Shown here in pieces: positions 49,781 to 59,870 of a stretch of 64,000 nt of DNA. Positions within the stretch are counted from its first letter, which is position 1; every line of letters begins with the position of its first letter. Origin of the DNA: Renibacterium sp. (GTDB lineage Bacteria; Actinomycetota; Actinomycetes; Actinomycetales; Micrococcaceae); the NCBI GenBank assembly GCA_017419405.1, contig JAFOLH010000014.1, positions 242,274 to 306,273 on the forward strand, written 5' to 3'. The translations under genes and the position numbers were made by a program. The notes below the pieces were generated by a model that worked only from the letters and a program-made list of their open reading frames with translations, searched no databases and had not been told where the DNA came from.

Positions 49781-49805
49781 AGTCTAATCACTAATGATTC
49801 TCATT
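49781..49805 (-). promoter_or_regulatory. Promoter with Fur/Zur-like box for metal-transport cassette
   Basis: On the minus strand, AATGAGAATCATTA (49805-49792) precedes a TAGACT -10 box (49786-49781). Eleven consecutive positions match TGAGAATGATTCTCA; the other half is degenerate. Position over the -35/spacer region fits metal-dependent repression. Confidence 0.55.
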
Positions 49806-49839
49806 CGCATTAATAATATCCCGCCCGCCCCTCGTTTCA

Positions 49840-49911
49840 GATAGCCGCATGTCTTTTGGATAGCGTTTTGCACGTCAATCGGCTATCCGAAGAGCACCCA
49901 GCTATCCGAAA
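49840..49911. repeat. 72-bp hairpin repeat, right copy
   Basis: Same length and layout as 39765-39836: GATAGCC at one end, a TGTCTTTTGGATAGC block, then GGCTATCCGAA and a final GCTATCCGAAA. Nested inverted repeats with G-T wobbles. It lies between the divergent cassette and tgt promoters. Confidence 0.65.
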
Positions 49912-49945
49912 ACGGAACCGAAGCGGACGACTCGCGCCGGGCTGA

Positions 49946-51220
<1,275 letters not shown>

Positions 51221-51334
51221 GGCTTGGTGATGCCAAGCTCGGAGTATCCCGGGAGTTCCGTGAATTCCATTGTCCGAATCACAGGGAACCCATAGGATCG
51301 GCTCATCGCCCGACTCTACCCGAGGGAACTTCTG

Positions 51335-52759
51335 ATGAAATTGCGCAGCTTCATCCTGCCCGGCACGGTACTCGCCTCGGCAATCGGCCTCTTCCTCGCT
51401 CCTATCGCCAACGTTCCACTGGCCAACGCAGCACCGGTCACCGGCTCCTCGGCCGGCCCGGACGCAGTCACCGGCCAGGACGCGCTGGCCAAAGGCCCCG
51501 GCCTGCTCAACATCGCCTCGGCCAAATCCGGCTTGAGCGTCGATCGGCTCAAGAATCTGCTCCGCGGCGACAATGGCCTGTGGATTGACCGCCAAGGATC
51601 GCCGTTCTTCGTCGAGCCGGGCCTGACCCCGCAGCAGAAGGCGGATTCCGCGGCTGAACGCCAGGCTCCGGCCGCCGGCAGCGCGGCGGCCCCGGCCCCG
51701 GCCGACGCCTTCGCACTGCATTCCCGGCCGGGTTCCACGAAAACGATTTTCCTCGACTTCGACGGCGCCGTGATCACCGGAACCGCGTGGAACGACAGCA
51801 GCCACCCGAGCTATGACGCCAAGCCCTTCGACACCGACGGCGATCCGAGCAGCTTCAGCGACAGTGAACGCAAGGCCATCATCGAGGCCTGGCAGCGGGT
51901 TTCCGAGGACTACGCGGTCTTCGACGTCGACGTCACTACCGCGGACCCCGGTGACGCCGCGCTGAACCGCAGCTCGGCAAGCGACAACGTCTACGGCTCG
52001 CACGTGGTCATCACGCCGACCACCGACGTCCGCCCCGGCGTGGGCGGCGTGGCCTATGTGGGGACCTTCAACAGTGCCAACAACGGCCAGAACCAGCCGG
52101 CCTGGGTCTTCAGCAGCAACCTCAGCAATGTCGCGAGCAATATTGCCGAAGCGGCCACCCATGAGGTCGGGCACAACCTCGGCTTGAGCCATGACGGCGA
52201 CAGCCAGCAGTCGTATTCCCGCGGGCAGGGGATCTGGGCCCCGATCATGGGCGCCGCTTACGGGAAACCACTGTCCCAGTGGAGCAACGGCGACTACAAA
52301 GACGCCAACAACAAGGAAGACGACCTTTCGGTGATCGCCGGGCACGGCCTGTCCTACATCCCGGCCAATCACGGCACCAGCACCGCCTCCGCCAGCGTGG
52401 TGGCCAAAGGCAGCAGCTACAACGGAACCATCCTGAGCAGGACCGACGTGGCTTACTACAAGGTGGTGGTCGGCGCTTCCGGAGCTTACACCTTCGCCGC
52501 GACCCCGCCCGCGGTGGGCGCCAATCTGGACATCAAGCTGAGCCTGCTGGATGCCAACGGCACCCAGCTCGACTCCAACAACCCGGTGGCCACCAAAGCG
52601 GCGAGCAGCACCGCCGCCGGAATCGACGCCAAGCTCAGCGGGACGCTGGCCCCCGGCACCTATTACCTGACCATCGACGGCGTCGGCCAAGGCGATCCCC
52701 AGGTCGACGGCTACAGCGACTACGGCAGCATCGGCAGCTTCACGCTCGCCGTCTCCTGA
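51335..52759 (+). CDS. Secreted zinc metalloprotease with PPC domain
   Basis: 474 residues with SD GAGGGA before the ATG. Signal peptide ends near ANAA (residue 32). A pro-region follows to about residue 130. The catalytic domain starts TKTIFLDFDGAVITGTAWN and holds the metzincin motif HEVGHNLGLSHDG (three zinc-binding His, catalytic Glu, near residue 280), followed by the Met-turn candidate APIMGAAYG. The C-terminal ~110 residues (YNGTILSRTDVAYYKVVVG to SFTLAVS) are a bacterial pre-peptidase (PPC) domain. Extracellular protease; substrate unknown. Confidence 0.9.
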   Translation: MKLRSFILPGTVLASAIGLFLAPIANVPLANAAPVTGSSAGPDAVTGQDALAKGPGLLNIASAKSGLSVDRLKNLLRGDNGLWIDRQGSPFFVEPGLTPQQKADSAAERQAPAAGSAAAPAPADAFALHSRPGSTKTIFLDFDGAVITGTAWNDSSHPSYDAKPFDTDGDPSSFSDSERKAIIEAWQRVSEDYAVFDVDVTTADPGDAALNRSSASDNVYGSHVVITPTTDVRPGVGGVAYVGTFNSANNGQNQPAWVFSSNLSNVASNIAEAATHEVGHNLGLSHDGDSQQSYSRGQGIWAPIMGAAYGKPLSQWSNGDYKDANNKEDDLSVIAGHGLSYIPANHGTSTASASVVAKGSSYNGTILSRTDVAYYKVVVGASGAYTFAATPPAVGANLDIKLSLLDANGTQLDSNNPVATKAASSTAAGIDAKLSGTLAPGTYYLTIDGVGQGDPQVDGYSDYGSIGSFTLAVS

Positions 52760-52812
52760 TCCGGACTGCTGCGCTGCCCGAGGTGCCTGCGGAGAAAACT
52801 GCCGCTTCGGCG

Positions 52813-52824
52813 TAGATTGGCGAT
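52813..52824 (+). promoter_or_regulatory. -10 box for leaderless GGT mRNA
   Basis: TAGATT at 52813-52818, then 6 nt, then ATG at 52825. No SD is present. Confidence 0.55.
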
Positions 52825-54621
52825 ATGAACCCGCCTTTCACGCCCGCACCGGCTTTCAGCACCCGACCGACCCTGCGCGGAACGTTCGGCATGAGCGCGA
52901 GCACCCACTGGTTGGCCACCGCATCGGCGCAATCGGTCTTGGAACGCGGTGGGAATGCTTTCGACGCGGCAGCTGCGGCGGCCTTCGTACTGCACGTGGT
53001 CGAACCGCACCTGAACGGACCCGGCGGCGACCTGACCGCGATCTTCGTCTCCGGCGCCGATCCGCAGCCAACGGTCTTGATGGGCCAAGGGCCGGCGCCG
53101 GCGGCGGCCACCCGGGAGCACTTCCTCGCCGAAGGGCTGGACTTGATTCCCGGATCGGGCGCTCTGGCGGCTGCGGTCCCCGGTGCGGTGGACGCTTGGC
53201 TCCTGCTGTTGCGGGATCATGGAACGTGGGACTTGGCCGAGGTCTTGGCCTACGCGATCGGCTATGCCCGGGACGGGCACCCGATTGCGGCCGGCGTCTG
53301 CCGCACCATCGCGACGGTTTCGGATTTCTTCCTCGAGCATTGGCCGACGTCGGCCGCGCAATGGCTGCCGGAAGGGAAAGTCCCGCAGGCCGGTGATTTG
53401 GTCCGGAATCCGGCCTGGGCAAGCACCTTGCAGCGATTGGCCGACGCCGCACCCGGTGCCCGGGTCGCCGGGATCGACGCCGCACGGGCGCTCTGGCGCG
53501 AGCAAGCCGGCCGCGCCGCCGGCGATTTCGCCGCTACTGCGCACCGGCATTCCTCCGGCCGCGATCATTCCGGGGTCATCACCGCAGCGGACTTCGCGGC
53601 TTTCGAAGCCGGCTACGAACGTCCGGTCAGCATCGATTTCCGCGGCTACACGATCACCAAAGTCGGCGGTTGGAGCCAAGGCCCGGTGCTCCTGCAAACC
53701 CTGCAGATCCTGGCCGGCTTCAGCGACGACCGGCTGGACCCTTCGACCACGTTGGGCGCCCACACCATCCTCGAGGCGCAAAAACTCGCCTTCGCCGATC
53801 GGGATGCCTACTACGGCGACGACGAAAATATTCCGCTTGACGTACTTCTTTCGCCGGAATACGCCGCACAGCGCCGTACGCTCATCGCGGAGACCGCGAG
53901 CCACGAATTCAGACCGGGCCGCGTCGCCGGCACCGAGGCCTTCCATCCGCCGCTGCGCACCGAATATTCCGATTCCGGCATAGACGGCTCGGGGGGCGGG
54001 GTCGGCGAACCCACGGTGCGGCGCAACGGCGAAACCCGGGGCGACACCTGCCACCTCGACGTCGTCGACCAATGGGGGAACTTCATCTCCGCGACTCCGT
54101 CCGGCGGCTGGCTGCAGAGTTCGCCCTACATCCCGGAGATCGGCTTCTGCCTGGGCACCCGGCTGCAGATGAGCTGGCTCGAAACCGGCGGCCCGGCAAC
54201 CCTGGAGCCGGGCAAACGGCCACGCACCACGCTCACTCCGACCATGGTGCTCAAAGACGGCCGGGCGGTCGCGGCGTTGGGCTCCCCCGGCGGCGATCAG
54301 CAGGACCAGTGGCAGTTGCTCTATCTGCTGCGCACCATCGTCGGCGGCTACGAACCGCAGCAAGCCATCGACGCCCCGGCTTTGCACACCACGTCGCTGG
54401 CCGGCTCATTCTGGCCGCGGACCTGGGAGCCCGGCGGCGCTGTCGTGGAAGACCGGATCGGCACCGACGTCATTGCCGAGTTGGAGCGTCGCGGCCACGT
54501 GGTGGCCCGCGCCGGCGATTGGGGCCTGGGCCGGCTCTCGGTGGCCGGGCGGACCGGCGACGGAGTACTCTACGCAGCAGCGAATCCACGCGGCATGCAG
54601 GGCTACGCAGCCGGACGCTGA
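52825..54621 (+). CDS. Gamma-glutamyltransferase family protein
   Basis: 598 residues. An Ntn-hydrolase made as a precursor: the cleavage site and nucleophile lie in TRGDTCHLDVVD (Thr408), so the large part is residues 1-407. Early blocks ATASAQSVLERGGNAFDAAAA and EPHLNGPGGD, and late RTTLTPTMVLKDGRAVAALGSPGGD, are typical. No signal peptide, so it is cytoplasmic, unlike classical GGT; oxamate amidohydrolase and other amidases share this form. Substrate undetermined. Confidence 0.92.
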   Translation: MNPPFTPAPAFSTRPTLRGTFGMSASTHWLATASAQSVLERGGNAFDAAAAAAFVLHVVEPHLNGPGGDLTAIFVSGADPQPTVLMGQGPAPAAATREHFLAEGLDLIPGSGALAAAVPGAVDAWLLLLRDHGTWDLAEVLAYAIGYARDGHPIAAGVCRTIATVSDFFLEHWPTSAAQWLPEGKVPQAGDLVRNPAWASTLQRLADAAPGARVAGIDAARALWREQAGRAAGDFAATAHRHSSGRDHSGVITAADFAAFEAGYERPVSIDFRGYTITKVGGWSQGPVLLQTLQILAGFSDDRLDPSTTLGAHTILEAQKLAFADRDAYYGDDENIPLDVLLSPEYAAQRRTLIAETASHEFRPGRVAGTEAFHPPLRTEYSDSGIDGSGGGVGEPTVRRNGETRGDTCHLDVVDQWGNFISATPSGGWLQSSPYIPEIGFCLGTRLQMSWLETGGPATLEPGKRPRTTLTPTMVLKDGRAVAALGSPGGDQQDQWQLLYLLRTIVGGYEPQQAIDAPALHTTSLAGSFWPRTWEPGGAVVEDRIGTDVIAELERRGHVVARAGDWGLGRLSVAGRTGDGVLYAAANPRGMQGYAAGR

Positions 54622-54645
54622 GCGCCGAAGACACTGGAGGATCGG

Positions 54646-55149
54646 ATGGAAATCTCAGAACTATTGCTCGACGCCTTCAACCGGATCGACGAAGAAGTCC
54701 GCGGCGTATTGCACGGTCTCGACGAGCAGACTTTGAACACCGGGCCGGACGGTGCGAATTCGATCGGCTGGCTGGTCTGGCATTTGAGCCGGGTCCAGGA
54801 CGACCATCTGAGCGAAGTCGCCGGCCGGGAGCAGATCTGGCTCGGCTCGGGCTACCAAGCGCGGGCCCGACTACCCCTGCCCGAGACCGACACCGGCTAC
54901 GGCCACACTGAAGCACAAGTAGCCGGCGTCCGGTTCGACGGGCCGGATCTGCTGTCCGAATACCATGCGGCCGTGCACCGGATGACCGCGGACTATCTCA
55001 GCGGTCTGCAGGGCGCGGATCTGGACCGGATCGTGGACACCCGCTGGAATCCACCGGTCACCCTGGGCGCCCGGCTGGTCAGCGTGCTTTCCGACTGCTC
55101 CCAGCATGTGGGGCAGGCTGCTTACGCCAAAGGGCAACTCGGCCGCTGA
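54646..55149 (+). CDS. DinB-like (DUF664) protein
   Basis: 167 residues, SD GGAGGA. Four-helix DinB fold with metal ligand pattern: LVWHLSRVQDDHLSEVAGR near residue 45 and a C-terminal SQHVGQAAYAKGQLG. The DUF664 branch is often mycothiol-dependent in Actinobacteria. It follows the GGT gene by 24 nt and may be cotranscribed. Detoxification or transfer activity inferred only. Confidence 0.9.
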   Translation: MEISELLLDAFNRIDEEVRGVLHGLDEQTLNTGPDGANSIGWLVWHLSRVQDDHLSEVAGREQIWLGSGYQARARLPLPETDTGYGHTEAQVAGVRFDGPDLLSEYHAAVHRMTADYLSGLQGADLDRIVDTRWNPPVTLGARLVSVLSDCSQHVGQAAYAKGQLGR

Positions 55150-55160
55150 ACCGGAACGGC

Positions 55161-55868
55161 TCAGGCCTGGGCCGCCGGAGCCGCGCCGTAGCTCGGCTCG
55201 CGCTTTTTGATCCAGCCGATGACCATCGCGGTGACTGGTACCAACAGGTACTGCAGCGCGACTTTGTAGACGAATCCGACCAGGGTGTAGTTGACCAAGC
55301 CGCCGAAATCGGTGATCCCGATGATCGGCGCGGCGACGGCGCAGAAGATCAACGTGTCCACGAACTCGCCGGCTCCGGATGAGCCGAGCAGCCGCACCCA
55401 CAGCCGCCGCTCGCCTTGGCGCGCCTTGAGCCGCACCATGATGAACGAGTTCAGCAATTGCCCGGCCAGGAAGGCCAGCAACGATCCGGCCACCAAAAGC
55501 GGGACCGGACCCAGCACGCCCTCCAAGGCGGCTTGCTTCGCCCGGCCGAAATCGTCGTCGAACCCGGGCAGCATGATGATCACCCAGTAGCAGAGCGAGG
55601 CGAAGATCGAGAGCCCGAAGCAGGTGAAAACCGCTTTCCGCGCCATCTTGAAGCCATAGACCTCGCTGATCACATCGCCCAGGATGTACGCGAACGGAAA
55701 CAGGAAGAAGCCGCCGTCGGTGATGATCGGACCGAACTGCACGCCTTTGACCGCGCCGATGCCGGACAGGATCACGATCGTGCCCATGATGGCGAGCAGA
55801 ATGCCGAAATAGCGGCTGCCGACGGCGGCGTATTGCAGGCTGGGCGCAGGGGGTGCGGTCGGGTTCAC
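55161..55868 (-). CDS. VUT-family queuosine-precursor transporter
   Basis: 235 residues from a GTG at 55868 (SD AAAGGA 7 nt upstream; an in-frame ATG at 55913 is weaker). Six hydrophobic segments. GGFFLFPFAYILGDVISEVYGFKMARKAVF, read in pieces near residue 55, is the YhhQ/COG1738 signature, as is GSSGAGEFVDTLIFCAVAAP. Such proteins import preQ0, preQ1 or queuine. It complements tgt 4 kb away. A TAGAAT box lies about 60 bp upstream of the GTG. Confidence 0.9.
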   Translation of the reverse strand: MNPTAPPAPSLQYAAVGSRYFGILLAIMGTIVILSGIGAVKGVQFGPIITDGGFFLFPFAYILGDVISEVYGFKMARKAVFTCFGLSIFASLCYWVIIMLPGFDDDFGRAKQAALEGVLGPVPLLVAGSLLAFLAGQLLNSFIMVRLKARQGERRLWVRLLGSSGAGEFVDTLIFCAVAAPIIGITDFGGLVNYTLVGFVYKVALQYLLVPVTAMVIGWIKKREPSYGAAPAAQA

Positions 55869-55955
55869 GGAAGAATCCTTTGGCTGGGCTGATATCCGAT
55901 GGCCCGTCTGCACCCAGGCCGCCCACCATTCTACGCATGATCGGCGGCGCTGCGG

Positions 55956-57494
55956 TTACGGGATGTCCGCCCCGCGATGCAGGATCCGGCCCCGGAAGAA
56001 GTCCGGATCGCGGAAGTACATCACGACCATCAACACCGCGCCCAGCAGGATCACTCCGATGCCCAGGATGAAAACCAGCCCCACCCCGCCGAGCTCGGAT
56101 CCGGAACCGTATTCCGGGTCCATCGAATCGATCGCGGTTTTGACGAAGAACAGCAACAGCATCACTCCGCCGAGCAGCGGCAGCAGGAACCGGAAGACGA
56201 ACCAGCGCACCGAACCGAACCAGCTCCGGCGGAAGTACCAGACGCAGGCCAGGGCGGTGATCCCGTAATAGAAGCAGATCATCATGCCCAAGGCGGTCAC
56301 GGTGTCGGCGAGCGCGTTCTCCGAGACCACGCGGGTGATCGCGTAGAAGGCGCCGGCTGCGACCGCGGCCGTGACCGTCGCCGTCGACGGCGATTTGTAG
56401 CTGGGGCTGATCCGGCCCAGCGACTTCGGCAATGCCCGGTAGTGGCCCATCGCCAGCAAGGTGCGGCCCGGCGAGACAAAAGTCGATTGCAACGACGCCG
56501 CCGAGCTGGACAGGATGCCCAAAGACATCAGGATCGCGAACGGACCCATCACCGGCCCGGCCAGGACCGCGAAGATGCTGGCTTGGTTTTCCGGATTCCC
56601 GGTGCCGAGGCCGGTTTCGCCCACTCCGGCGTAGGACAGCGTGGCCAGGGCAACCGTCATGTAGATGACCACGATGATCAGCACCGTGAGCATGGCGGCC
56701 CTGCCGGGCGTCCGTTTCGGATTCTTCATCTCCTCGTTCATGGTCAGCGTGGTGTCCCAGCCCCAATACACGAAAATCGACAGCGACACCCCGGCGGCGA
56801 ATTCGGAGAAGGAGTTCACCCCGAACGGGTTGAACCATTCCGGCGTGATCATGGTCGCGTCGAACGCGGTGCCGTTGGCCACGTGGGCGAAGGCCGAAAT
56901 CGCGAACCAGCCGAGCACCAGTAACTGGAATCCGACCAAAACGTACTGCACGGTCTTGGTGGTTTCCATGCCCCGGTAGGACACCCAGCAGGCCAGGGCG
57001 ATGAACACCAGGGTGGTCAGGATGTTCAACCAGAGCACGTGGCGCAGCTCGCCCAACTCCGGATTCCCGAAGATCTGGCCCAGCAGCAAGTAGAAGAAGT
57101 CCACCGCGACCGCGGCCAGATTCGAGAGCACGATCACGGTCGCCGCGATCAGGCCCCAGCCGCCCATCCAGCCGATCCAGGGGCCGAAGGCCCGGCTGGC
57201 CCAGGTGAAGGAGGTCCCGGAGTCCGGCATCGCGTTGTTGAGTTCGCGGTACCCGAACGCCACCAGGATCATCGGGATGAACCCGACCAGGAATATCGCC
57301 GGCAAGTGCACGCCGACGACGGACACCGTGGGTCCCAGCGCGGCGGTCAGGGTATAGGCCGGCGCAATGGTGGAAATGCCGATCACCACCGCCCCGAGCA
57401 GCCCGACCGATCCGGCTTTCAGGCCCTTCTCGCTCAATCCGGAACTGTTCGGGCCTGCTTCACCGTGGCCTGAAGACGTCTTTGTCTGGCTCAT
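55956..57494 (-). CDS. APC-family amino acid/amine permease
   Basis: 512 residues with 12 hydrophobic segments. SVGLLGAVVIGISTIAPAYTLTAALG at segment 1 holds the unwound substrate-binding part (GISTIAPAY); GYRELNNAMPDSGTSFTWASRAFGPW at segments 2-3 is the APC hallmark; GVSLSIFVYWGWDTTLTMNEE is segment 6. It lies downstream of the putrescine-oxidase-like and universal stress genes on the same strand, so it probably imports the amine that the oxidase degrades. Confidence 0.92.
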   Translation of the reverse strand: MSQTKTSSGHGEAGPNSSGLSEKGLKAGSVGLLGAVVIGISTIAPAYTLTAALGPTVSVVGVHLPAIFLVGFIPMILVAFGYRELNNAMPDSGTSFTWASRAFGPWIGWMGGWGLIAATVIVLSNLAAVAVDFFYLLLGQIFGNPELGELRHVLWLNILTTLVFIALACWVSYRGMETTKTVQYVLVGFQLLVLGWFAISAFAHVANGTAFDATMITPEWFNPFGVNSFSEFAAGVSLSIFVYWGWDTTLTMNEEMKNPKRTPGRAAMLTVLIIVVIYMTVALATLSYAGVGETGLGTGNPENQASIFAVLAGPVMGPFAILMSLGILSSSAASLQSTFVSPGRTLLAMGHYRALPKSLGRISPSYKSPSTATVTAAVAAGAFYAITRVVSENALADTVTALGMMICFYYGITALACVWYFRRSWFGSVRWFVFRFLLPLLGGVMLLLFFVKTAIDSMDPEYGSGSELGGVGLVFILGIGVILLGAVLMVVMYFRDPDFFRGRILHRGADIP

Positions 57495-57502
57495 ATCACC
57501 CT

Positions 57503-58381
57503 CTAGTAACTCTGCTCGGATTGCTGCCCGCGGGGCAGCACGATCATCGGGACGGGCAGGGCACGCAGAATCCGTTGCGCGGTGCTGCCCAAAAACAACG
57601 CCCGGTTCTGGGCCAGCCGGCTGGACCCGATCAGCAGGACCTCACCGTCCTGCCAGGCCAGCGCGTCGACCGCCTGCTCGATGCTGCGGCCTTGTGCCAC
57701 CACGATCTCCACTGGCGAGCCGAGGGGCGGGCGGTCCGCAGATTCGATCCGGAGCTTTTCTTCCAAATAGCTCCGGGCCGCCTCCTGCAAGGTTCCGGAA
57801 GCCCCCGGATCGAGGTCCTGATCGAGCGCCAAAAGCGAGATCAGGCGCAACGGCAGGGCACGCCGGGCCGCGGTGTCCAAGGCCAAGCCCAGTACCTCGT
57901 CGGCGCCGGGACGGGTGCCCACGCCGCAACTGAGCCGGCTGATCGGCTCGGTGTTCTGATACCCGCCCGGCGCCAAAGCCACCGGGACCTGCGCCGAATG
58001 CAGGAGCGAACTCGCCGTACTGCCCACCGTGAATCGCTTGAAGAGGCCGTTGCTGGCCGCACCCACCACCAGCAATCCGGCGTCGAGTTCGGCGGCCGCG
58101 GCATTGAGCGCCTCGGCTTCGGATTCGGCGAAGCGAAGCTGCCCCCGGGCAACGACCTCGGCCGGAACCATCGCCAGGGCTTCATCCAGCCAGCTCTGGG
58201 CTTGCTGCTGCAAGGCACGGTCGAATCCCGGCGCCGGTGGATAGGCCGCCTTGAAGGGCGAGTCCTGCGGCAGGACCAGCACCAGATCCAGCTCGGCGTC
58301 CTGCCGTTTGGCCAGGGCGACGGCCAGATCGAGCGCCTCCCGGCCACGGGCATTCGCGGTATAGCCGACGACGTAGCGCAT
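57503..58381 (-). CDS. Tandem universal stress protein
   Basis: 292 residues; the ATG at 58381 shares a base with the stop of the flavoenzyme gene (TGATG). Two Usp domains: RYVVGYTANARGREALDLAVALAK with LLVVGAASNGLFKRFTVGSTASSLL (residues ~1-145), then GVGTRPGADEVLGLALDTAAR with VLLIGSSRLAQNRALFLGSTAQRIL. The G-2x-G-9x-G(S/T) nucleotide-binding pattern is present in both. It lies between oxidase and permease genes. Confidence 0.92.
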   Translation of the reverse strand: MRYVVGYTANARGREALDLAVALAKRQDAELDLVLVLPQDSPFKAAYPPAPGFDRALQQQAQSWLDEALAMVPAEVVARGQLRFAESEAEALNAAAAELDAGLLVVGAASNGLFKRFTVGSTASSLLHSAQVPVALAPGGYQNTEPISRLSCGVGTRPGADEVLGLALDTAARRALPLRLISLLALDQDLDPGASGTLQEAARSYLEEKLRIESADRPPLGSPVEIVVAQGRSIEQAVDALAWQDGEVLLIGSSRLAQNRALFLGSTAQRILRALPVPMIVLPRGQQSEQSY

Positions 58382-59745
58382 CAGCTGCTCCGGCCCAGTT
58401 CGCGCAGCAGATTCTGCGCGGTGTATTCGCCCATCCGGACTGCGCCGTCGACGTGCTGATAGCCTTCCGCGGCCAAATCCGAAGAGGACCAATGGATCGG
58501 CCCGACCGGAGTCAGCTGATCCGCGCCGTAACGGTGCAGGCCGCCCAAGTCGTAGCTTGCGGCATACGCCCCGCGGGTCCACTCTTCGGAACCCCAATCC
58601 GATTCGTAGTAGACCTCCGGGTCCAGGGCCGCCGGGCCCAGGTAGCGGGCCAGCGAGGCGAGGACTTCGGCGCGCCGCTCATCGGCGTCGAGTTCGAACA
58701 CCCGATCCGCCTTCTCGTCTGAAATGAATCCGACCAAGGTACCCCGCGGGTCCTCGTGATTGGTGTTGTCGTACACCTCCTGGACCAGCTCGGCAGCGCC
58801 GAAGCCGGTCCCGGAAAGCCCTTCCTGGCGCCAGAAAGGTGTCGTATAGACCGCATGGACCTTGATCACCAGGCCCAAGGACTGGTGCTGGTGCATCTGG
58901 TGCTGCCGCCGGGGCAGCGGCGGGTCGAAGGAGACCCGGGAATACAGGTTCGGCGGCACCGCCATGACCACCCGGCGACCGGACACCGTGACGCCGTCGG
59001 CTTCGACCTGGACCGAGTCCCGGTCCCAGCGGATCGTGCGCACCGGCGCGTTCAAGCGCAGATCCGGGCCAAGCCGTTCCGCCAACAGCTCGGACACCTG
59101 CTGCATGCCGCCGATGACGCGCTTGTCCAGAATGAAATTGTCATCCACCAGGTTGCTGAAGGAGCCGGCCGAGGCGGCCATGAGGACCGCTTGCAGCGTG
59201 GAGAAAGCATGCGCGGGTTTGGTGAGCATGCCGCCGGCGATGAAGAGCCCGATGTTGTTGCAGGCCTCCTCGTCATCGGATTGCCCGCGCAGCCAATGGT
59301 GGAAGGAGACGGTGTCCAGCTCGCGTGCCCGCGGATGGGCCCAGGGCGCGCCGGCCCCGATCTCCGCGGCCAAATCGTCCAGCAGCCCGATGAGCCGTTC
59401 CATCTCGTCGACGGTGTGCGCCGAGGCCGGGAACATTTCGCCGGTGAAGCGGGTCCGCGTGCCGTCCGGAGCCAGGTAGACCGACTCGCCGTCGCGGTAG
59501 CGCGGAAAGGTCTCCAGGCCCAGCTCCGCGAGCAGGGCCAGCAGCGCGGTTTGGTCTGGCGAAACCCATTGGCCGCCGATCTCCAGGCTCGCCCCGTCGA
59601 TGGTATCGGTCCAGGTGCGTCCGCCGACCCGGTCCCGGGCTTCGAGCACCTGGACGCTCAGCCCGGCCTGCTTGAGCCGCCACGCTGCGGTGAGTCCGGA
59701 CGGGCCGGCTCCGACGATGATGACGTCTTTGGCCTCTGCATTCAT
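58381..59745 (-). CDS. Flavin amine oxidase (putrescine-oxidase-like)
   Basis: 454 residues. FAD dinucleotide fold IIVGAGPSGLTAAWRL at the N-terminus, GGRTWTDTIDGASLEIGGQWV, a central GGMQQVSELLAERLG, and the C-terminal HWSSSDLAAEGYQHVDGAVRMGEYTAQ flavin-binding block. YDNTNHEDPRGTLVGF resembles actinobacterial putrescine oxidases. It oxidises a primary amine to aldehyde, ammonia and peroxide in the cytosol. It heads an operon with Usp and permease genes, divergent from a TetR regulator. Confidence 0.9.
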   Translation of the reverse strand: MNAEAKDVIIVGAGPSGLTAAWRLKQAGLSVQVLEARDRVGGRTWTDTIDGASLEIGGQWVSPDQTALLALLAELGLETFPRYRDGESVYLAPDGTRTRFTGEMFPASAHTVDEMERLIGLLDDLAAEIGAGAPWAHPRARELDTVSFHHWLRGQSDDEEACNNIGLFIAGGMLTKPAHAFSTLQAVLMAASAGSFSNLVDDNFILDKRVIGGMQQVSELLAERLGPDLRLNAPVRTIRWDRDSVQVEADGVTVSGRRVVMAVPPNLYSRVSFDPPLPRRQHQMHQHQSLGLVIKVHAVYTTPFWRQEGLSGTGFGAAELVQEVYDNTNHEDPRGTLVGFISDEKADRVFELDADERRAEVLASLARYLGPAALDPEVYYESDWGSEEWTRGAYAASYDLGGLHRYGADQLTPVGPIHWSSSDLAAEGYQHVDGAVRMGEYTAQNLLRELGRSS

Positions 59746-59788
59746 GCTTCCTCATTTCCCGCCGGCGCGGCGGATGTATCCCGGATCA

Positions 59789-59811
59789 CAAAATGAATAT
59801 AGTTCATTTTG
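59789..59811. promoter_or_regulatory. TetR-type operator between oxidase operon and regulator
   Basis: CAAAATGAA (59789-59797) and its exact complement (59803-59811) are separated by TATAG. The palindrome lies 44 bp from the oxidase start and 60 bp from the regulator start, where it can control both. Confidence 0.7.
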
Positions 59812-59870
59812 ATCACCACTGTACGTCCCGACCGCCGATCCGGCAAGGGCGCGGATGCCATAATTGGACG

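Noticed and set aside
55869..55955. preQ1 riboswitch upstream of the VUT transporter
   Set aside because: The leader lacks the A-rich tail and the short pseudoknot core expected of preQ1 classes I or II.
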